DNA of 64,000 bases from Sedimenticola hydrogenitrophicus (GCF_029017505.1 NZ_JAQGEI010000022.1:30676-94675); one strand, 5' to 3'; positions 28,399 through 39,591 are shown, numbered from the stretch's first letter. Made by a program: numbers and translations. Notes: generated by a model from the letters alone, not told the origin.

Positions 28399-29853
28399 TT
28401 ACTTCTTTTTCGGCGGCATCAGGTCGGTAATGGAGCCTTCCGCCATCTCCGCCGCGAAGCAGATGGTCTCGCTCAGGGTCGGGTGCGGATGGATGGTCAG
28501 GCCGATATCCTCGGCATCCGCCCCCATCTCCAGGGCCAGCACCGTCTCGCCGATCAACTCGCCGGCATTCACGCCGACAATGCCGGCGCCGAGGAGGCGC
28601 TTGGTGGCGGGATCGAACAGCAGCTTGGTCATGCCCTCTTCGCGGCCGATGCCCAGGGCGCGACCGGAGGCGGCCCAGGGGAAGGTGGCCTTCTCGTAGG
28701 CGATGCCCTGCGCCTTGGCATCCGTCTCGGTCAGCCCCATCCAGGCCACTTCCGGGTTGGTGTAGGCCACCGACGGAATGGTCAGCGGATCGAACAGGGC
28801 GTGATGGCCGGAGATCACTTCCGCGGCGACCTTCGCCTCGTGGGTCGCCTTGTGGGCCAGCATCGGATTGCCCACCACGTCGCCGATGGCATAGATGTTG
28901 GGCACATTGGTGCGCATGTGCTGATCCACGGCGATGAAGCCGCGCTCATCCACCTTGACCCCGGCCAGGTCGGCGCCGATCAGCTTGCCGTTGGGGACGC
29001 GTCCGACCGCCACCAGGACCTTGTCGTACACGAGCGCTTTTTCCGGGGCGTGCTTGCCTTCGAAGGTCACCTTCAGGCCGCCCTTCTGTGCCTTGATCTC
29101 GGTCACCTTGGTGTCCAGCATGATGCTGTTGAACTGCTCCTTGAGACGCTTCTGCAGCGGCCGGATCAGATCGGTATCACAGCCGGGGATCAGGCTCGAC
29201 TGCAGTTCCACCACATCGACCTGGCTGCCCAGGGTGGCGTACACCGTGCCCATCTCCAGGCCGATAATGCCGCCACCCACCACCAGCATCTTCCTGGGGA
29301 TGTCTTCCAGTTCCAGGGCGCCGGTGGAGTTGATCAGTCGGGGATCATCATTGGGGAAACCGGGAATCGCCACCGGCCGTGAGCCGCAGGCGATGATGGC
29401 GTTATCGAAACCGATGGTCACCCGACCCTTGCCGGTGTCGACACTGATACGGTTCGGGCTTTCGAACTGTCCCCAGCCGGTCACCACCTCGACCTTGCGC
29501 TGTTTGGCCAGGGCCGCCAGGCCCTGGGTCAGGCGGGCCACCACCTTGTCCTTGCCGGCGCGCATCTTGTCCAGGTCGATCTTCGGTTTGCCGAAGCTGA
29601 TGCCCATGTGTTCGATCTCGGCCGCCTCGTTGATGATCGCCGCCGAGTGCAGCAGCGACTTCGAGGGGATGCAGCCGACATTCAGACAGACGCCGCCCAG
29701 GTTTGCGTGCTTCTCGATCAGCACCACCTTTTTACCCAGATCGGCGGCACGAAAGGCGGCGGTATAGCCCCCTGGGCCCGCACCGAGTACTACCACTTCC
29801 GCCTGGATGTCGACTGCGCCCTGTGCGCTATTGGAGCCGGAATTGTTATTCAT
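28399..29853 (-). CDS. lpdA: Dihydrolipoyl dehydrogenase (E3)
   Basis: A 484-residue flavoprotein that reoxidises dihydrolipoamide with NAD+ in the pyruvate dehydrogenase complex. After a short extra N-terminus (MNNNSGSNSAQG) the FAD fold is VVVLGAGPGGYTAAFRAADL. The redox disulfide is in GGVCLNVGCIPSK, the NAD fold in MLVVGGGIIGLEMG, and the C-terminal His-Glu pair in HPHPTLSE. It lies downstream of aceF but after an AT-rich gap of 325 bases, so it may have its own promoter. It may also serve the 2-oxoglutarate and glycine-cleavage complexes. Confidence 0.95.
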   Translation of the reverse strand: MNNNSGSNSAQGAVDIQAEVVVLGAGPGGYTAAFRAADLGKKVVLIEKHANLGGVCLNVGCIPSKSLLHSAAIINEAAEIEHMGISFGKPKIDLDKMRAGKDKVVARLTQGLAALAKQRKVEVVTGWGQFESPNRISVDTGKGRVTIGFDNAIIACGSRPVAIPGFPNDDPRLINSTGALELEDIPRKMLVVGGGIIGLEMGTVYATLGSQVDVVELQSSLIPGCDTDLIRPLQKRLKEQFNSIMLDTKVTEIKAQKGGLKVTFEGKHAPEKALVYDKVLVAVGRVPNGKLIGADLAGVKVDERGFIAVDQHMRTNVPNIYAIGDVVGNPMLAHKATHEAKVAAEVISGHHALFDPLTIPSVAYTNPEVAWMGLTETDAKAQGIAYEKATFPWAASGRALGIGREEGMTKLLFDPATKRLLGAGIVGVNAGELIGETVLALEMGADAEDIGLTIHPHPTLSETICFAAEMAEGSITDLMPPKKK

Positions 29854-30178
29854 CTCTTTTGCTTCACCCTATGCAAATTCCATAATTCAGGATAACCCCC
29901 ACTGGTCCTGCTGACCCGCCCCTGAAAATCCGCCATCACGGACCCGGAGATCGGCGTTCAAGCTATCCGCTGCGTATCCGGCCCGGCTGCTTTTTCTGAA
30001 AAAAAACCGAAAAATACAAAAAAGCCGAAAAATAATAAAAAAATAATTGGATAAACGTACTAATTACTGACTTTGCCCCGAAACCCTGCAAAGGGTAGCC
30101 TATCCGCCAATAAATTGAAATTATAAATTTCCCAAAAACCCACCCATTGTGGAAAAAACGTCGCCGAATCGGCCCCGG
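29854..30178. other. AT-rich gap between aceF and lpdA
   Basis: No gene in 325 bases. Bases 29990-30060 are rich in A-runs with repeated CCGAAAAATA-like units, so the transcribed strand would carry long U-runs. This could hold an lpdA promoter or an attenuating site; no classical hairpin terminator is seen. Confidence 0.5.
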
Positions 30179-31552
30179 CTATAACAGCAGTCGGCGTATA
30201 TCCGCCAACAGCGTCGACAGGAGGACCGTAAACCGGGCCGCCTGCGCCCCATCGATGACCCGGTGATCATAGGAGAGCGAGAGCGGCAGGATCAGTCGGG
30301 GGGTGAATTTTTTGCCGTTCCAGACCGGCTTCATGGCGGAGCGCGACACGCCCAGGATCGCCACTTCCGGGGCATTGACGATGGGGGTGAAGGCGGTGCC
30401 GCCGATGCCGCCGAGACTGGAGATGGAGAAACACCCCCCCTGCAGGTCGGCCGGTCCCAACTTGCCCTGCCGGGCCCGCTCGCTCACCTCGGCCAGTTCG
30501 GCGGCCAACTCAAAGATCGATTTGCCGTCCACATCCCGCAACACCGGCACCATCAGACCGTTCGGCGTGTCCACCGCAACACCGATATGAAAGTAGCACT
30601 TGTAGATCAGGCTTTCCCGGTCGGGGCTGAGCGAGCTGTTGAACTCCGGCATCGCCTTCAGGGCGCCGACACAGGCCTTGATCAGGAACGGCAGGAAGGT
30701 GAGCCTGATATCCCGCTGGGCCGCCGCCTCCTTCTGCTCGCGGCGAAACGCCTCCAGTTCGGTAATGTCGGCCTCGTCGAACTGGGTGACATGGGGAATA
30801 TTCAGCCAGCAGGCGGTCAGGTGGGCCCCGCCGATCTTCTTGATCCGGCTGAGCGGCCGCACCTCCACTTCACCGAAGCGGGTAAAATCCACCTCCGGCA
30901 CTTCCGGCAAACGCAATGCACCGGGAACCCGCGCGCCGCCCCCCGCCCTGAGTGCCTGCTTGATAAAGCCCTGTACATCCTCCCGGGTGATGCGGCCCTT
31001 TCTGCCACTTCCCTCCACCAGGCTCAGGTCGACCCCCAGCTCGCGGGCGAAGCTGCGCACCGAGGGGCTGGCGTGGGCCAAGTGATGCGGCTCGTCCGCG
31101 GGGTGGGGCTGGACCGGCGGCGGCTGGGTCGCCTTCTCCCCCGGCAGGCGTTCTCCCGCCCGGGCCGCCTCGGCGGGAACTTCCTCCGCCGGCACCGGTG
31201 GCGCCGTCGCCTCACTCTCACTGCCGGCGGCGGTTGCTTCGGCCGGCTCCTCAGGCGGGACGACCGGGACCTCGGCCGGTGGCGTCTCCCCGACCGACTC
31301 CTCAGCGGCCTCCTCCGCCTCGATGATCAGCAGCAAATCGCCCTGGCTGATGGTGTCCCCCACCTTGACCGCGACCGACTTGACCACTCCGGCGTGGGCG
31401 GCCGGTATCTCCATGGTGGCCTTGTCGCTCTCCAGGGTGACCAGGGAATCCTCCACCTTCACCCGGTCCCCCTTGGCGACCAGCACCTCGATCACCTCTA
31501 CGCCGGAAAAGTCGCCGATATCCGGCACCAGTTCTTTTATTTCACTCGCCAC
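30179..31552 (-). CDS. aceF: Pyruvate dehydrogenase E2, dihydrolipoamide acetyltransferase
   Basis: A 457-residue E2 core protein. One lipoyl domain occupies about residues 1-75, with the lipoylated Lys in LESDKATMEIP. A long Pro/Ala/Glu-rich linker follows (about 80-165), then the peripheral-subunit-binding domain (SVRSFARELGVDLSLVEGSG) and the catalytic domain, whose active-site motif is SYDHRVIDGA near the C-terminus. A single lipoyl domain, rather than the three of E. coli, is within family variation. It follows aceE by 50 bases in the same direction. Confidence 0.94.
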   Translation of the reverse strand: MASEIKELVPDIGDFSGVEVIEVLVAKGDRVKVEDSLVTLESDKATMEIPAAHAGVVKSVAVKVGDTISQGDLLLIIEAEEAAEESVGETPPAEVPVVPPEEPAEATAAGSESEATAPPVPAEEVPAEAARAGERLPGEKATQPPPVQPHPADEPHHLAHASPSVRSFARELGVDLSLVEGSGRKGRITREDVQGFIKQALRAGGGARVPGALRLPEVPEVDFTRFGEVEVRPLSRIKKIGGAHLTACWLNIPHVTQFDEADITELEAFRREQKEAAAQRDIRLTFLPFLIKACVGALKAMPEFNSSLSPDRESLIYKCYFHIGVAVDTPNGLMVPVLRDVDGKSIFELAAELAEVSERARQGKLGPADLQGGCFSISSLGGIGGTAFTPIVNAPEVAILGVSRSAMKPVWNGKKFTPRLILPLSLSYDHRVIDGAQAARFTVLLSTLLADIRRLLL

Positions 31553-31602
31553 AGCGGGCCTCCAGATTATTCGTCATGCTTCCACACCCCAGTCCGACTG
31601 CG

Positions 31603-34251
<2,649 letters not shown>

Positions 34252-34341
34252 TGAACACGCTCGCTTCCTTTAGTGCATAGATTGATTATTAAATGAAATA
34301 CCCGGGCAGTTGCGAAAGAAACTATTAAGCCGGGCATTACT

Positions 34342-34356
34342 ATTGAATTATTCAAT
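34342..34356. promoter_or_regulatory. Perfect 7-1-7 palindrome upstream of aceE
   Basis: ATTGAATTATTCAAT lies about 90 bases before the aceE start codon. It has the size and symmetry of a dimeric regulator site. It does not match the E. coli PdhR box, so the binding protein is unknown. Confidence 0.35.
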
Positions 34357-34507
34357 TCTTTATATTGTGAGAATAAATATACAGGATTCGCCCGCAACCG
34401 ATCAACCGTAGGCGCAGGGCGATCCCGCCACTGCTATGAGCATAGACTGTTGCCGGTGAAAAGCGGGGTACCCCTACGCGGTACAGGAAACAACCACCGC
34501 CCGACCC

Positions 34508-34583
34508 GTAGGGGCAGACCCCCGTGCCTGTCCTGGCCCCGGATGCCCGGAGATATCCGGCAACCATGGGGGGTTGCCCCTAC
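34508..34583. repeat. REP-like palindrome, family B, copy 2
   Basis: GTAGGGGCAGACCCCCGTGC at the left and GGGGGGTTGCCCCTAC at the right match copies 1 and 3. It lies between aceE and the sulfur-globule gene terminator. Confidence 0.85.
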
Positions 34584-34616
34584 ACCCGCCCCTGGACAAT
34601 ACCGCTCCCGGCCATT

Positions 34617-34654
34617 GCATCCTCGGCTCCGTAAACGGTACATCCCTGTACCAC
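34617..34654. repeat. Family E repeat, copy 2
   Basis: A 38-base string identical to 17841-17878 (GCATCCTCGGCTCCGTAAAC and onward). It follows directly on the family B element. Confidence 0.85.
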
Positions 34655-34691
34655 TCCTCCTGACCTCCGCGGCATAAGTCCATACCTGGAC

Positions 34692-34729
34692 AAAAAAAAG
34701 CACCCGCGGCTGGGTGCCGCGGGTGCTTT
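34692..34729 (-). terminator. Rho-independent terminator of the longer sulfur-globule gene
   Basis: Stem AAAGCACCCGCGGC paired with GCCGCGGGTGCTTT (14 bases), loop of five. On the minus strand it is followed by a run of eight U. It lies about 35 bases after the stop codon at 34766. Confidence 0.92.
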
Positions 34730-34765
34730 CGGGGTGGAGCCTTGCCCGGTGAAGGGCTTACATTA

Positions 34766-35365
34766 TCAGAGTTCGCGAGCGCTATGCCGCGCCTCCATCT
34801 CCTGGCGCCGGGCTGCCTGCTGCTCCCGGGCAGAAGCGCGCTGCGCCTCGACGCGCTTCATCATCTCGGCCCGGCGGGCCTCCATCTGTTTCTGCATCTC
34901 GTCACGCCGGGCCTGTACATCCGCCGGCAGTTCGAACGGGGCAGCGGGAGCGGCAAATGGTTGGGGTTGGGGCTGGGGTTGAGTTTGGGCGGCAAACTGC
35001 TCGGCAAACTTGCGCTGCGCTTCCACCGCCTCCTGCATGGCCTTCGCCTGCTGTTCCGCGAACGCCTTCTGCTGCTGCTCCATCGCCTGCTGCTGCTCCT
35101 CGCTCAGAGGGGCGATCAGCGGAGCGGCCGGGGCATAGGCACCATAATACGGGTATCCATAGTACGGCTGGTTATAACCATAGCCGTCACCATAACCAGA
35201 AAAACGACTGCGACCGCTGAAATTCATGCTGAATGAGCCGTCACCCACGCCGTTTCCGAAGCCGTCACCCAGACCGTTCCACGGACCACCCCACCAGGCG
35301 CTGGCGCTCATGGACAGTGTTGAAAGGGCCGCTGCCGCGACCAGGGTTGCAATCTTATTCATCAT
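34766..35365 (-). CDS. Sulfur-globule-type protein with a coiled-coil extension
   Basis: A 199-residue exported protein. The signal peptide MMNKIATLVAAAALSTLSMSASA is followed at once by WWGGPWNGLGDGFGNGVGDG and a Tyr/Gly-rich stretch (SGYGDGYGYNQPYYGYPYYG). This is the hallmark of envelope proteins around periplasmic sulfur globules (Sgp/CV family). From about residue 88 the protein changes character: a long Gln/Glu/Ala/Arg-rich helical region, interrupted by a Gln-Pro repeat (QPQPQPQP), likely forms a coiled coil to the C-terminus. Classical Sgp proteins lack this tail. The first 60 residues parallel the neighbour at 35521-35865. Function is inferred from the module and the sulfur-oxidiser context. 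Confidence 0.75.
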   Translation of the reverse strand: MMNKIATLVAAAALSTLSMSASAWWGGPWNGLGDGFGNGVGDGSFSMNFSGRSRFSGYGDGYGYNQPYYGYPYYGAYAPAAPLIAPLSEEQQQAMEQQQKAFAEQQAKAMQEAVEAQRKFAEQFAAQTQPQPQPQPFAAPAAPFELPADVQARRDEMQKQMEARRAEMMKRVEAQRASAREQQAARRQEMEARHSAREL

Positions 35366-35520
35366 TTAAATCCTTCCGTTGTCTATTATCCAATCCTTCA
35401 TCGCCGCCTGCCCTGACCGCCACCCTGTGACGTCATGCCGCGCGGACAAAAGACCGTTACCGTGAGGGTACGTCCCTGTACCACACCCTTCCCTGGAGGG
35501 TTATGTCGCAATCGACCCGT
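35366..35520. other. Spacer between the two sulfur-globule genes
   Basis: 155 bases without a gene. It contains a degenerate family E string (GAGGGTACGTCCCTGTACCA, from about 35463) and an inverted pair GGGAAGGG / CCCTTCCC-like that may end the upstream gene's transcript. Confidence 0.45.
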
Positions 35521-35865
35521 TTACTTTTCCGCGGCCGGTGCTGCCGGGGCCACCTGGGGGGCTACCGGAGCAACCGGATAACCGTAGGGGGCGTAGCCGT
35601 AAGGTGCTCCATAAGGGGCATAGCCGTAAGGGGCGCCGTAGGGGCCATAGCCGTAGTACGGGTTGTTGTAGCCATAGCCACGGCCGGTTCCGTACATGTT
35701 GCTGCGGCCACTGAAATTCATATTGAAGTCACCGGCGCCATCACCAAAACCGTCACCGAAACCATTCCAGGGACCACCACCCCAAGGACCGCCCCACCAG
35801 GCGGATGCGGATGCAGAGGTAGCCAACAGAGCAGCGATTGCAGCAGCCTTAACAAATTTGTTCAT
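35521..35865 (-). CDS. Sulfur globule protein (Gly/Tyr/Pro-rich)
   Basis: A 114-residue small structural protein. The signal peptide is [22 protein letters not shown], and the mature part begins [21 protein letters not shown]. It continues with NMNFSGR and a low-complexity region of [14 protein letters not shown] repeats to a short Pro/Ala end. This matches sulfur-globule envelope proteins of purple and colourless sulfur bacteria in size and composition. These coat elemental-sulfur inclusions in the periplasm. GGAGAG lies six bases before the ATG at 35865; an upstream ATG at 35922 lacks a ribosome site and would spoil the signal peptide. Confidence 0.85.
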   Translation of the reverse strand: MNKFVKAAAIAALLATSASASAWWGGPWGGGPWNGFGDGFGDGAGDFNMNFSGRSNMYGTGRGYGYNNPYYGYGPYGAPYGYAPYGAPYGYAPYGYPVAPVAPQVAPAAPAAEK

Positions 35866-36178
35866 GGTATCTCTCCGTAAATTTAAGTCTCTATCTCCAG
35901 TGCGGAAGCTTTGATACTGCATGCTTTCCTGTAAAAAATAATATTAGCATTTACTTAATTTATATAATTGAAAATATTTATGTATGGATAAGATGTGCTT
36001 GATTCAGGCTCGACTCACGCACTCGGTGCACTCGGCCCGAAACCGGCAATCTGCCCGGTCATCATCTGTCCCCAACCGGCGGTGGATTATCGAAACCGCG
36101 CCAATCCGCCGGAGGCGCTCCTGCTACGGGGGGGATTCACCAAGCTTGTTCAACATCAACAACTAACTGGGATAGAGC
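35866..36178. other. AT-rich promoter region of the sulfur globule protein gene
   Basis: 313 bases without a gene. Bases 35935-35985 are very AT-rich (TTATATAATTG and similar) and probably hold the promoter for the minus-strand gene at 35865, leaving a leader of about 70-100 bases. Nothing else is recognised. Confidence 0.5.
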
Positions 36179-36212
36179 CAAAAAAAACCCCTTCTCGACG
36201 GAAGGGGTTTTT
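36179..36212. terminator. Bidirectional terminator downstream of mlaA
   Basis: Stem CCCCTTC / GAAGGGG with loop TCGACG, flanked by seven A on one side and five T on the other. It lies 20 bases after the mlaA stop codon. Confidence 0.88.
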
Positions 36213-36230
36213 CGGGAGCAAGCGATGGCT

Positions 36231-36953
36231 TTACTCATCCGCCTCCGGCGGGGGGGCACCATCATAGACGTCATTACGACGTTTCTGCAGATAGGCGTCA
36301 CGCTGAAATTCATAGGGATCCAGGGCCGCCTCTGCCAGCACCCGGCTTGCACTCAGCAGGTCGGCACGGGTATCGATGGCGCGCAGGCCGATCAGGCTGT
36401 TGCGCCAGTGGTTGGGTTTGACATAGCGTACCGGGTCGGTATACCAGTCGACCACCAGACCCACGGTATCGCGACCGCTGCTCGGACCGAAGAGCGGCAA
36501 CACGATATACGGACCGGGATCCAGGCCCCAGGCGCCCATGGTCTGGCCAAAGTCCTCGCCATATTTCTGCATATTCATGTTGCTGGCCACGTCAATGAAG
36601 CCGAGCAGGCCGATGGTGGAGTTGACCAGCACCCGCCCAACGTCAGTGGCGGCACGTTCCAACTTGAACTGCAGCAGGTTGTTTATGGCCGAGCCCACAT
36701 CGGCCAGATTGCCGAAGAAGTTGCTGATGCCGGTATCCACAGGCGCCGGGGTGATCGCCTTGTAGCCCCTGGCCAGCGGCTTCATCAGGATATCATCCAG
36801 TCCTTCATTGAATGAGTACATCGCTCGGTTGAATCCCTCGATCGGATCTCTTGGATCCGCATACTCGCCGGTCGACGCACAGCCGGACAATACCGCTGCC
36901 AAAAGTGATAGCAGCAGGATCCGTAACGGCTTTAACAGACGCTCACCCTTCAT
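36231..36953 (-). CDS. mlaA: MlaA (VacJ) outer-membrane lipoprotein
   Basis: A 240-residue lipoprotein that removes misplaced phospholipids from the outer leaflet of the outer membrane and passes them to the MlaC/MlaFEDB system. Signal peptide with lipobox LSGCAS; the mature part has DPIEGFNRAMYSFNEGLDD, the NNLLQFKLERAATDVGRVLVN stretch, GFIDVAS, and a WGLDPGPYIVLPLFGPSSGRDT motif, all typical of the family. The ATG at 36953 places the signal sequence correctly; an earlier ATG at 37034 adds an implausible extension. The other mla genes are not in this window. Confidence 0.93.
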   Translation of the reverse strand: MKGERLLKPLRILLLSLLAAVLSGCASTGEYADPRDPIEGFNRAMYSFNEGLDDILMKPLARGYKAITPAPVDTGISNFFGNLADVGSAINNLLQFKLERAATDVGRVLVNSTIGLLGFIDVASNMNMQKYGEDFGQTMGAWGLDPGPYIVLPLFGPSSGRDTVGLVVDWYTDPVRYVKPNHWRNSLIGLRAIDTRADLLSASRVLAEAALDPYEFQRDAYLQKRRNDVYDGAPPPEADE

Positions 36954-37069
36954 TTTTCTTATCCTTAACAGACCAACATGCTTGTTTAATAAAAATTTGT
37001 GACTCATTTCCCAAACAGTGGCGAAATTTAGCATATTTGACTATCCGTCACACCCATAAAACAGAATTA

Positions 37070-37963
37070 TCAGTATTTTCTGACAATCCGATAGCCGCGC
37101 CGCTCCAACAGCCTGAGGATCCCCTGCTCGCCCGGCAGGTGCAGGGCACCCACCGCGACAAACACGCCGCCCCGCGCCAGTGGCGCTTCCAGCCGCTCAA
37201 CCATGCGCCGGTTCCGCTCGTCGACCGCCCTGGCTTGAAAACGCTCGACCAGCGGCTCGGCACTCCCGCCAAGTAGCTGCTGGTTGATCTCCACCAGCCC
37301 CGCCAGGTCACGATCGAGATAGCGGTCGAGCAGTACCTGAAAGATTGTCGGCAGCTGTTCGAAATTATTTAACGTATCGCGCAATAAAAGGACCTGATCC
37401 TCTTCGGAGAGGGAATCGAACAGGTCCAACTGCTCTCGGATGGTCTCAAGCCCGGCCACCTCCTTGTTCAACTCCAGCGCCCGTCTGTAGAGTACGAGAT
37501 CGAGAAACAGACCGGTCTCGGATGGCGGCAGACTCAGCATGATAGCCAAGGCCCACGGCTTGTAGTAGCGTAGCGCCGCCTCGGGTAGACCCAACCGCGC
37601 AGCCGTCGCCACCGTCTCCCGATAGAGGGCGGGGTCGAGGATATCGCGTAGCTCCCGCCCATCGTCAAGCAGCATTGCCGCCACTGACGCGAGCAGACTG
37701 GCCCCATCCATATTCACTTCCACAAGGAGGCGCGGGGACTCGACAAAGGCCCGCTCCACCGGCCCCGGCAGGGCCAGCACCCGGGGATCTTCAGAATGCA
37801 TGGTACCGAACAGATAGCCGACCGGCTCCCCATCCCGCTCAACCTGGAACAGCAGCCCCCGGGAGAACAGCAGCTCGGCGGCAGCCAGGGGCATCAGCCA
37901 GGCGATGGCCGCCATCAACAGCAGTATGCCGCACAGCAGCCGTGTTTTCCGATCCTGTCGCAT
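37070..37963 (-). CDS. TraB/GumN family protein
   Basis: A 297-residue protein with an N-terminal signal or anchor (about residues 8-29, LLCGILLLMAAIAWLMPLAA). Conserved blocks of the TraB/GumN (Tiki-like) group are present: YLFGTMHSEDPRV near the start and GGVFVAVGALHLPGEQGI near the end, each with a GxxH/GALH motif thought to bind metal. Related proteins are putative metalloproteases or haem/pheromone-processing factors. The role in this organism is unknown. It is upstream of mlaA in the same direction, about 116 bases away. Confidence 0.85.
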   Translation of the reverse strand: MRQDRKTRLLCGILLLMAAIAWLMPLAAAELLFSRGLLFQVERDGEPVGYLFGTMHSEDPRVLALPGPVERAFVESPRLLVEVNMDGASLLASVAAMLLDDGRELRDILDPALYRETVATAARLGLPEAALRYYKPWALAIMLSLPPSETGLFLDLVLYRRALELNKEVAGLETIREQLDLFDSLSEEDQVLLLRDTLNNFEQLPTIFQVLLDRYLDRDLAGLVEINQQLLGGSAEPLVERFQARAVDERNRRMVERLEAPLARGGVFVAVGALHLPGEQGILRLLERRGYRIVRKY

Positions 37964-38397
37964 CGCTATCCAGATTGGTTCAAGGTGAGGACCTGTATTT
38001 TCTCTACCCGCCTGACCCGGCGCGACGACGGAAAAAGTGTTGGCCGCGAATGAAGGAAAATAGACGTGTATAGGGAAATACGCAAATGCCGATCCGGGAT
38101 CGGAGTTCGGGTGTAACTACTCACGGGGTAAGGATGTAGGGTGGATAAGCCGGTAGGCGCATCCACCAATGCTACGGGATGATTGGCCTGCCTTGCTGGC
38201 CTCACACGATGGCTTGCCTCCTCAAATCCGGCCAACAAGGCAGGCCAATCACTTACAGACCGGGTGAGTAGTTACGTTCGGGCTTGAAATGCCGGCGTAC
38301 ACAAATAGCTGATTTGCGGAGCCGTCCGGGCATGTTTTTCCGCACACCCGGATGTTCTGATCGAAAACCGGGGCCGATTCCATTATCCTGTGCCGCT
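37964..38397. other. Intergenic region between the TraB/GumN gene and rnt
   Basis: No gene in 434 bases; the two flanking genes are divergent. A family C element fills 38113-38275. The rnt promoter should lie in 38280-38390. Confidence 0.6.
38113..38275. repeat. Family C element, copy 2, with a nested GTAGGGTGGATAAG repeat
   Basis: Ends GTAACTACTCAC and GTGAGTAGTTAC are perfect 12-base inverted repeats. The left half carries GTAGGGTGGATAAGCCGGTA...GCATCCACC, a different widespread repeat type, inserted in place of part of the normal left arm. The right half GGCCAACAAGGCAGGCCAAT matches other copies. Confidence 0.85.
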
Positions 38398-39060
38398 ATG
38401 ACAGACTACCCCATCAATCCGGCTATTGCGCAACGCTTCCGAGGCTTTCTTCCCGTGGTGGTTGACGTGGAGACCGCGGGGTTCAATGCCAAGACCGACG
38501 CCCTGCTGGAGATTGCCGCCATTATCCTGGTGATGGACGGAAACGGCCTGCTCCATACCACTACGTGTCACGCCCGCCATGTCACCCCGTTTCCCGGTGC
38601 CAACCTGGAACCCAAGGCGCTGGAGTTCAACGGCATCGACCCCGACCACCCGTTTCGCAACGCCCTGCCGGAAAGGCAGGCGCTGAACGAGATCTTCACA
38701 CCGATCCGCCAGGCGGTGAAGGCCAGCGGCTGCAACCGGGCAATTCTGGTGGGCCACAACGCTTTTTTTGACCTCGGATTTCTGAATGCGGCGGTGGCGC
38801 GTACCGGTATCAAGCGCAACCCGTTCCACCCCTTCAGCACCTTCGATACGGTGTCGCTGGCGGGACTTGCCTATGGCCAGACGGTACTCGCCAAGGCCGC
38901 CTTGGCCGCCGGCCTGGAGTGGGACAACAACGAGGCCCATTCGGCCATCTATGACACCGAGAAGACCGCCGAACTGTTTTGCCGGATCGTCAATCAGTGG
39001 CAACAGCAAGCAACGGAAAGGCCCTGGCTGCCGCAAGGCGCGTTCGGCGGAGCGGGATAG
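38398..39060 (+). CDS. rnt: Ribonuclease T
   Basis: A 220-residue 3'-5' exonuclease of the DEDDh type that trims the ends of tRNAs and other stable RNAs. The motifs are VDVETAGFN (ExoI, Asp and Glu), [12 protein letters not shown] (ExoII), and [14 protein letters not shown] (ExoIII with the catalytic His and Asp). Length and motifs match RNase T rather than oligoribonuclease. The ATG at 38398 is chosen; earlier in-frame codons lie in repeat-rich sequence. It converges on grxD across a shared terminator; rnt and grxD are also close together in E. coli. Confidence 0.94.
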   Translation: MTDYPINPAIAQRFRGFLPVVVDVETAGFNAKTDALLEIAAIILVMDGNGLLHTTTCHARHVTPFPGANLEPKALEFNGIDPDHPFRNALPERQALNEIFTPIRQAVKASGCNRAILVGHNAFFDLGFLNAAVARTGIKRNPFHPFSTFDTVSLAGLAYGQTVLAKAALAAGLEWDNNEAHSAIYDTEKTAELFCRIVNQWQQQATERPWLPQGAFGGAG

Positions 39061-39100
39061 ACAGGCACCGACCAACGGCGCCGCCATCCGGCTGCGCGCC

Positions 39101-39178
39101 GTAGGGGCAAGTCCCTGTGCCTGCCCTTTATCCACCGGCAATCCGTTCCCCCGGGCAACCACGGGGGGTTGCCCCTAC
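39101..39178. repeat. REP-like palindrome, family B, copy 3
   Basis: GTAGGGGCAAGTCCCTGTGC...GGGGGGTTGCCCCTAC, lying between the stops of rnt and grxD. Same ends as copies at 6081 and 34508, with a different centre. Confidence 0.85.
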
Positions 39179-39218
39179 GCCGATCCCTGGACAACGCCGC
39201 TCCCGGCCATCCCTGGAC

Positions 39219-39256
39219 AAAAAAACCGGCAACGCATCGCTGCGTGCCGGTTTTTT
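39219..39256. terminator. Bidirectional terminator between rnt and grxD
   Basis: Stem CCGGCAACGCA / TGCGTGCCGG with one bulged base and loop TCGC, flanked by seven A and six T. It serves both converging genes. Confidence 0.9.
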
Positions 39257-39270
39257 CCAAGCTGGCGAGT

Positions 39271-39591
39271 TTACTTCCCGGCGGCCTCGGCGGTCAACTT
39301 CTGCAGCTCACCGGTCTGGTGCAGCTCCAGGGTGATGTCGCAACCGCCCACCAGTTCACCCTTGATATAGAGTTGCGGAAAGGTCGGCCAGTCGGCATAG
39401 CGGGGGAGATTCTCGAAAATCTCCGGGTCCGACAACACGTTGACGTAAGCGAACTCCACGCCACAGTCCTGCAGTGCCGCGGCGGCGCGGGATGAGAAGC
39501 CACACTGGGGAAACTGTGGTGTCCCCTTCATGTACAGCACTATGGGGTTGCCCTCAACCTGCTCTTTGATTCGCTCCAATACGTCCATCAT
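39271..39591 (-). CDS. grxD: Monothiol glutaredoxin GrxD
   Basis: A 106-residue monothiol glutaredoxin (Grx4 type) that carries and transfers [2Fe-2S] clusters. The active site is CGFS (QCGFSSRAA, about residue 30), with the preceding KGTPQFPQ and following WPTFPQLYIKGELVGGCD segments that contact glutathione and the cluster. The single Cys rather than CPYC defines the class. It is cytoplasmic. The gene ends at the shared terminator with rnt. Confidence 0.96.
   Translation of the reverse strand: MMDVLERIKEQVEGNPIVLYMKGTPQFPQCGFSSRAAAALQDCGVEFAYVNVLSDPEIFENLPRYADWPTFPQLYIKGELVGGCDITLELHQTGELQKLTAEAAGK

Larger units (their letters stand above)
34252..34765. other. Intergenic region upstream of aceE with repeats and a terminator
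   Basis: No gene in 514 bases. It holds the aceE promoter region (34260-34400, AT-rich), a palindromic operator candidate, a family B repeat, a family E repeat and the terminator of the sulfur-globule gene, each listed separately. Confidence 0.7.

Noticed and set aside
34440..34690. Short frames across the aceE-sulfur globule gap
   Set aside because: They fall in family B and E repeats and have no ribosome site or recognisable product.
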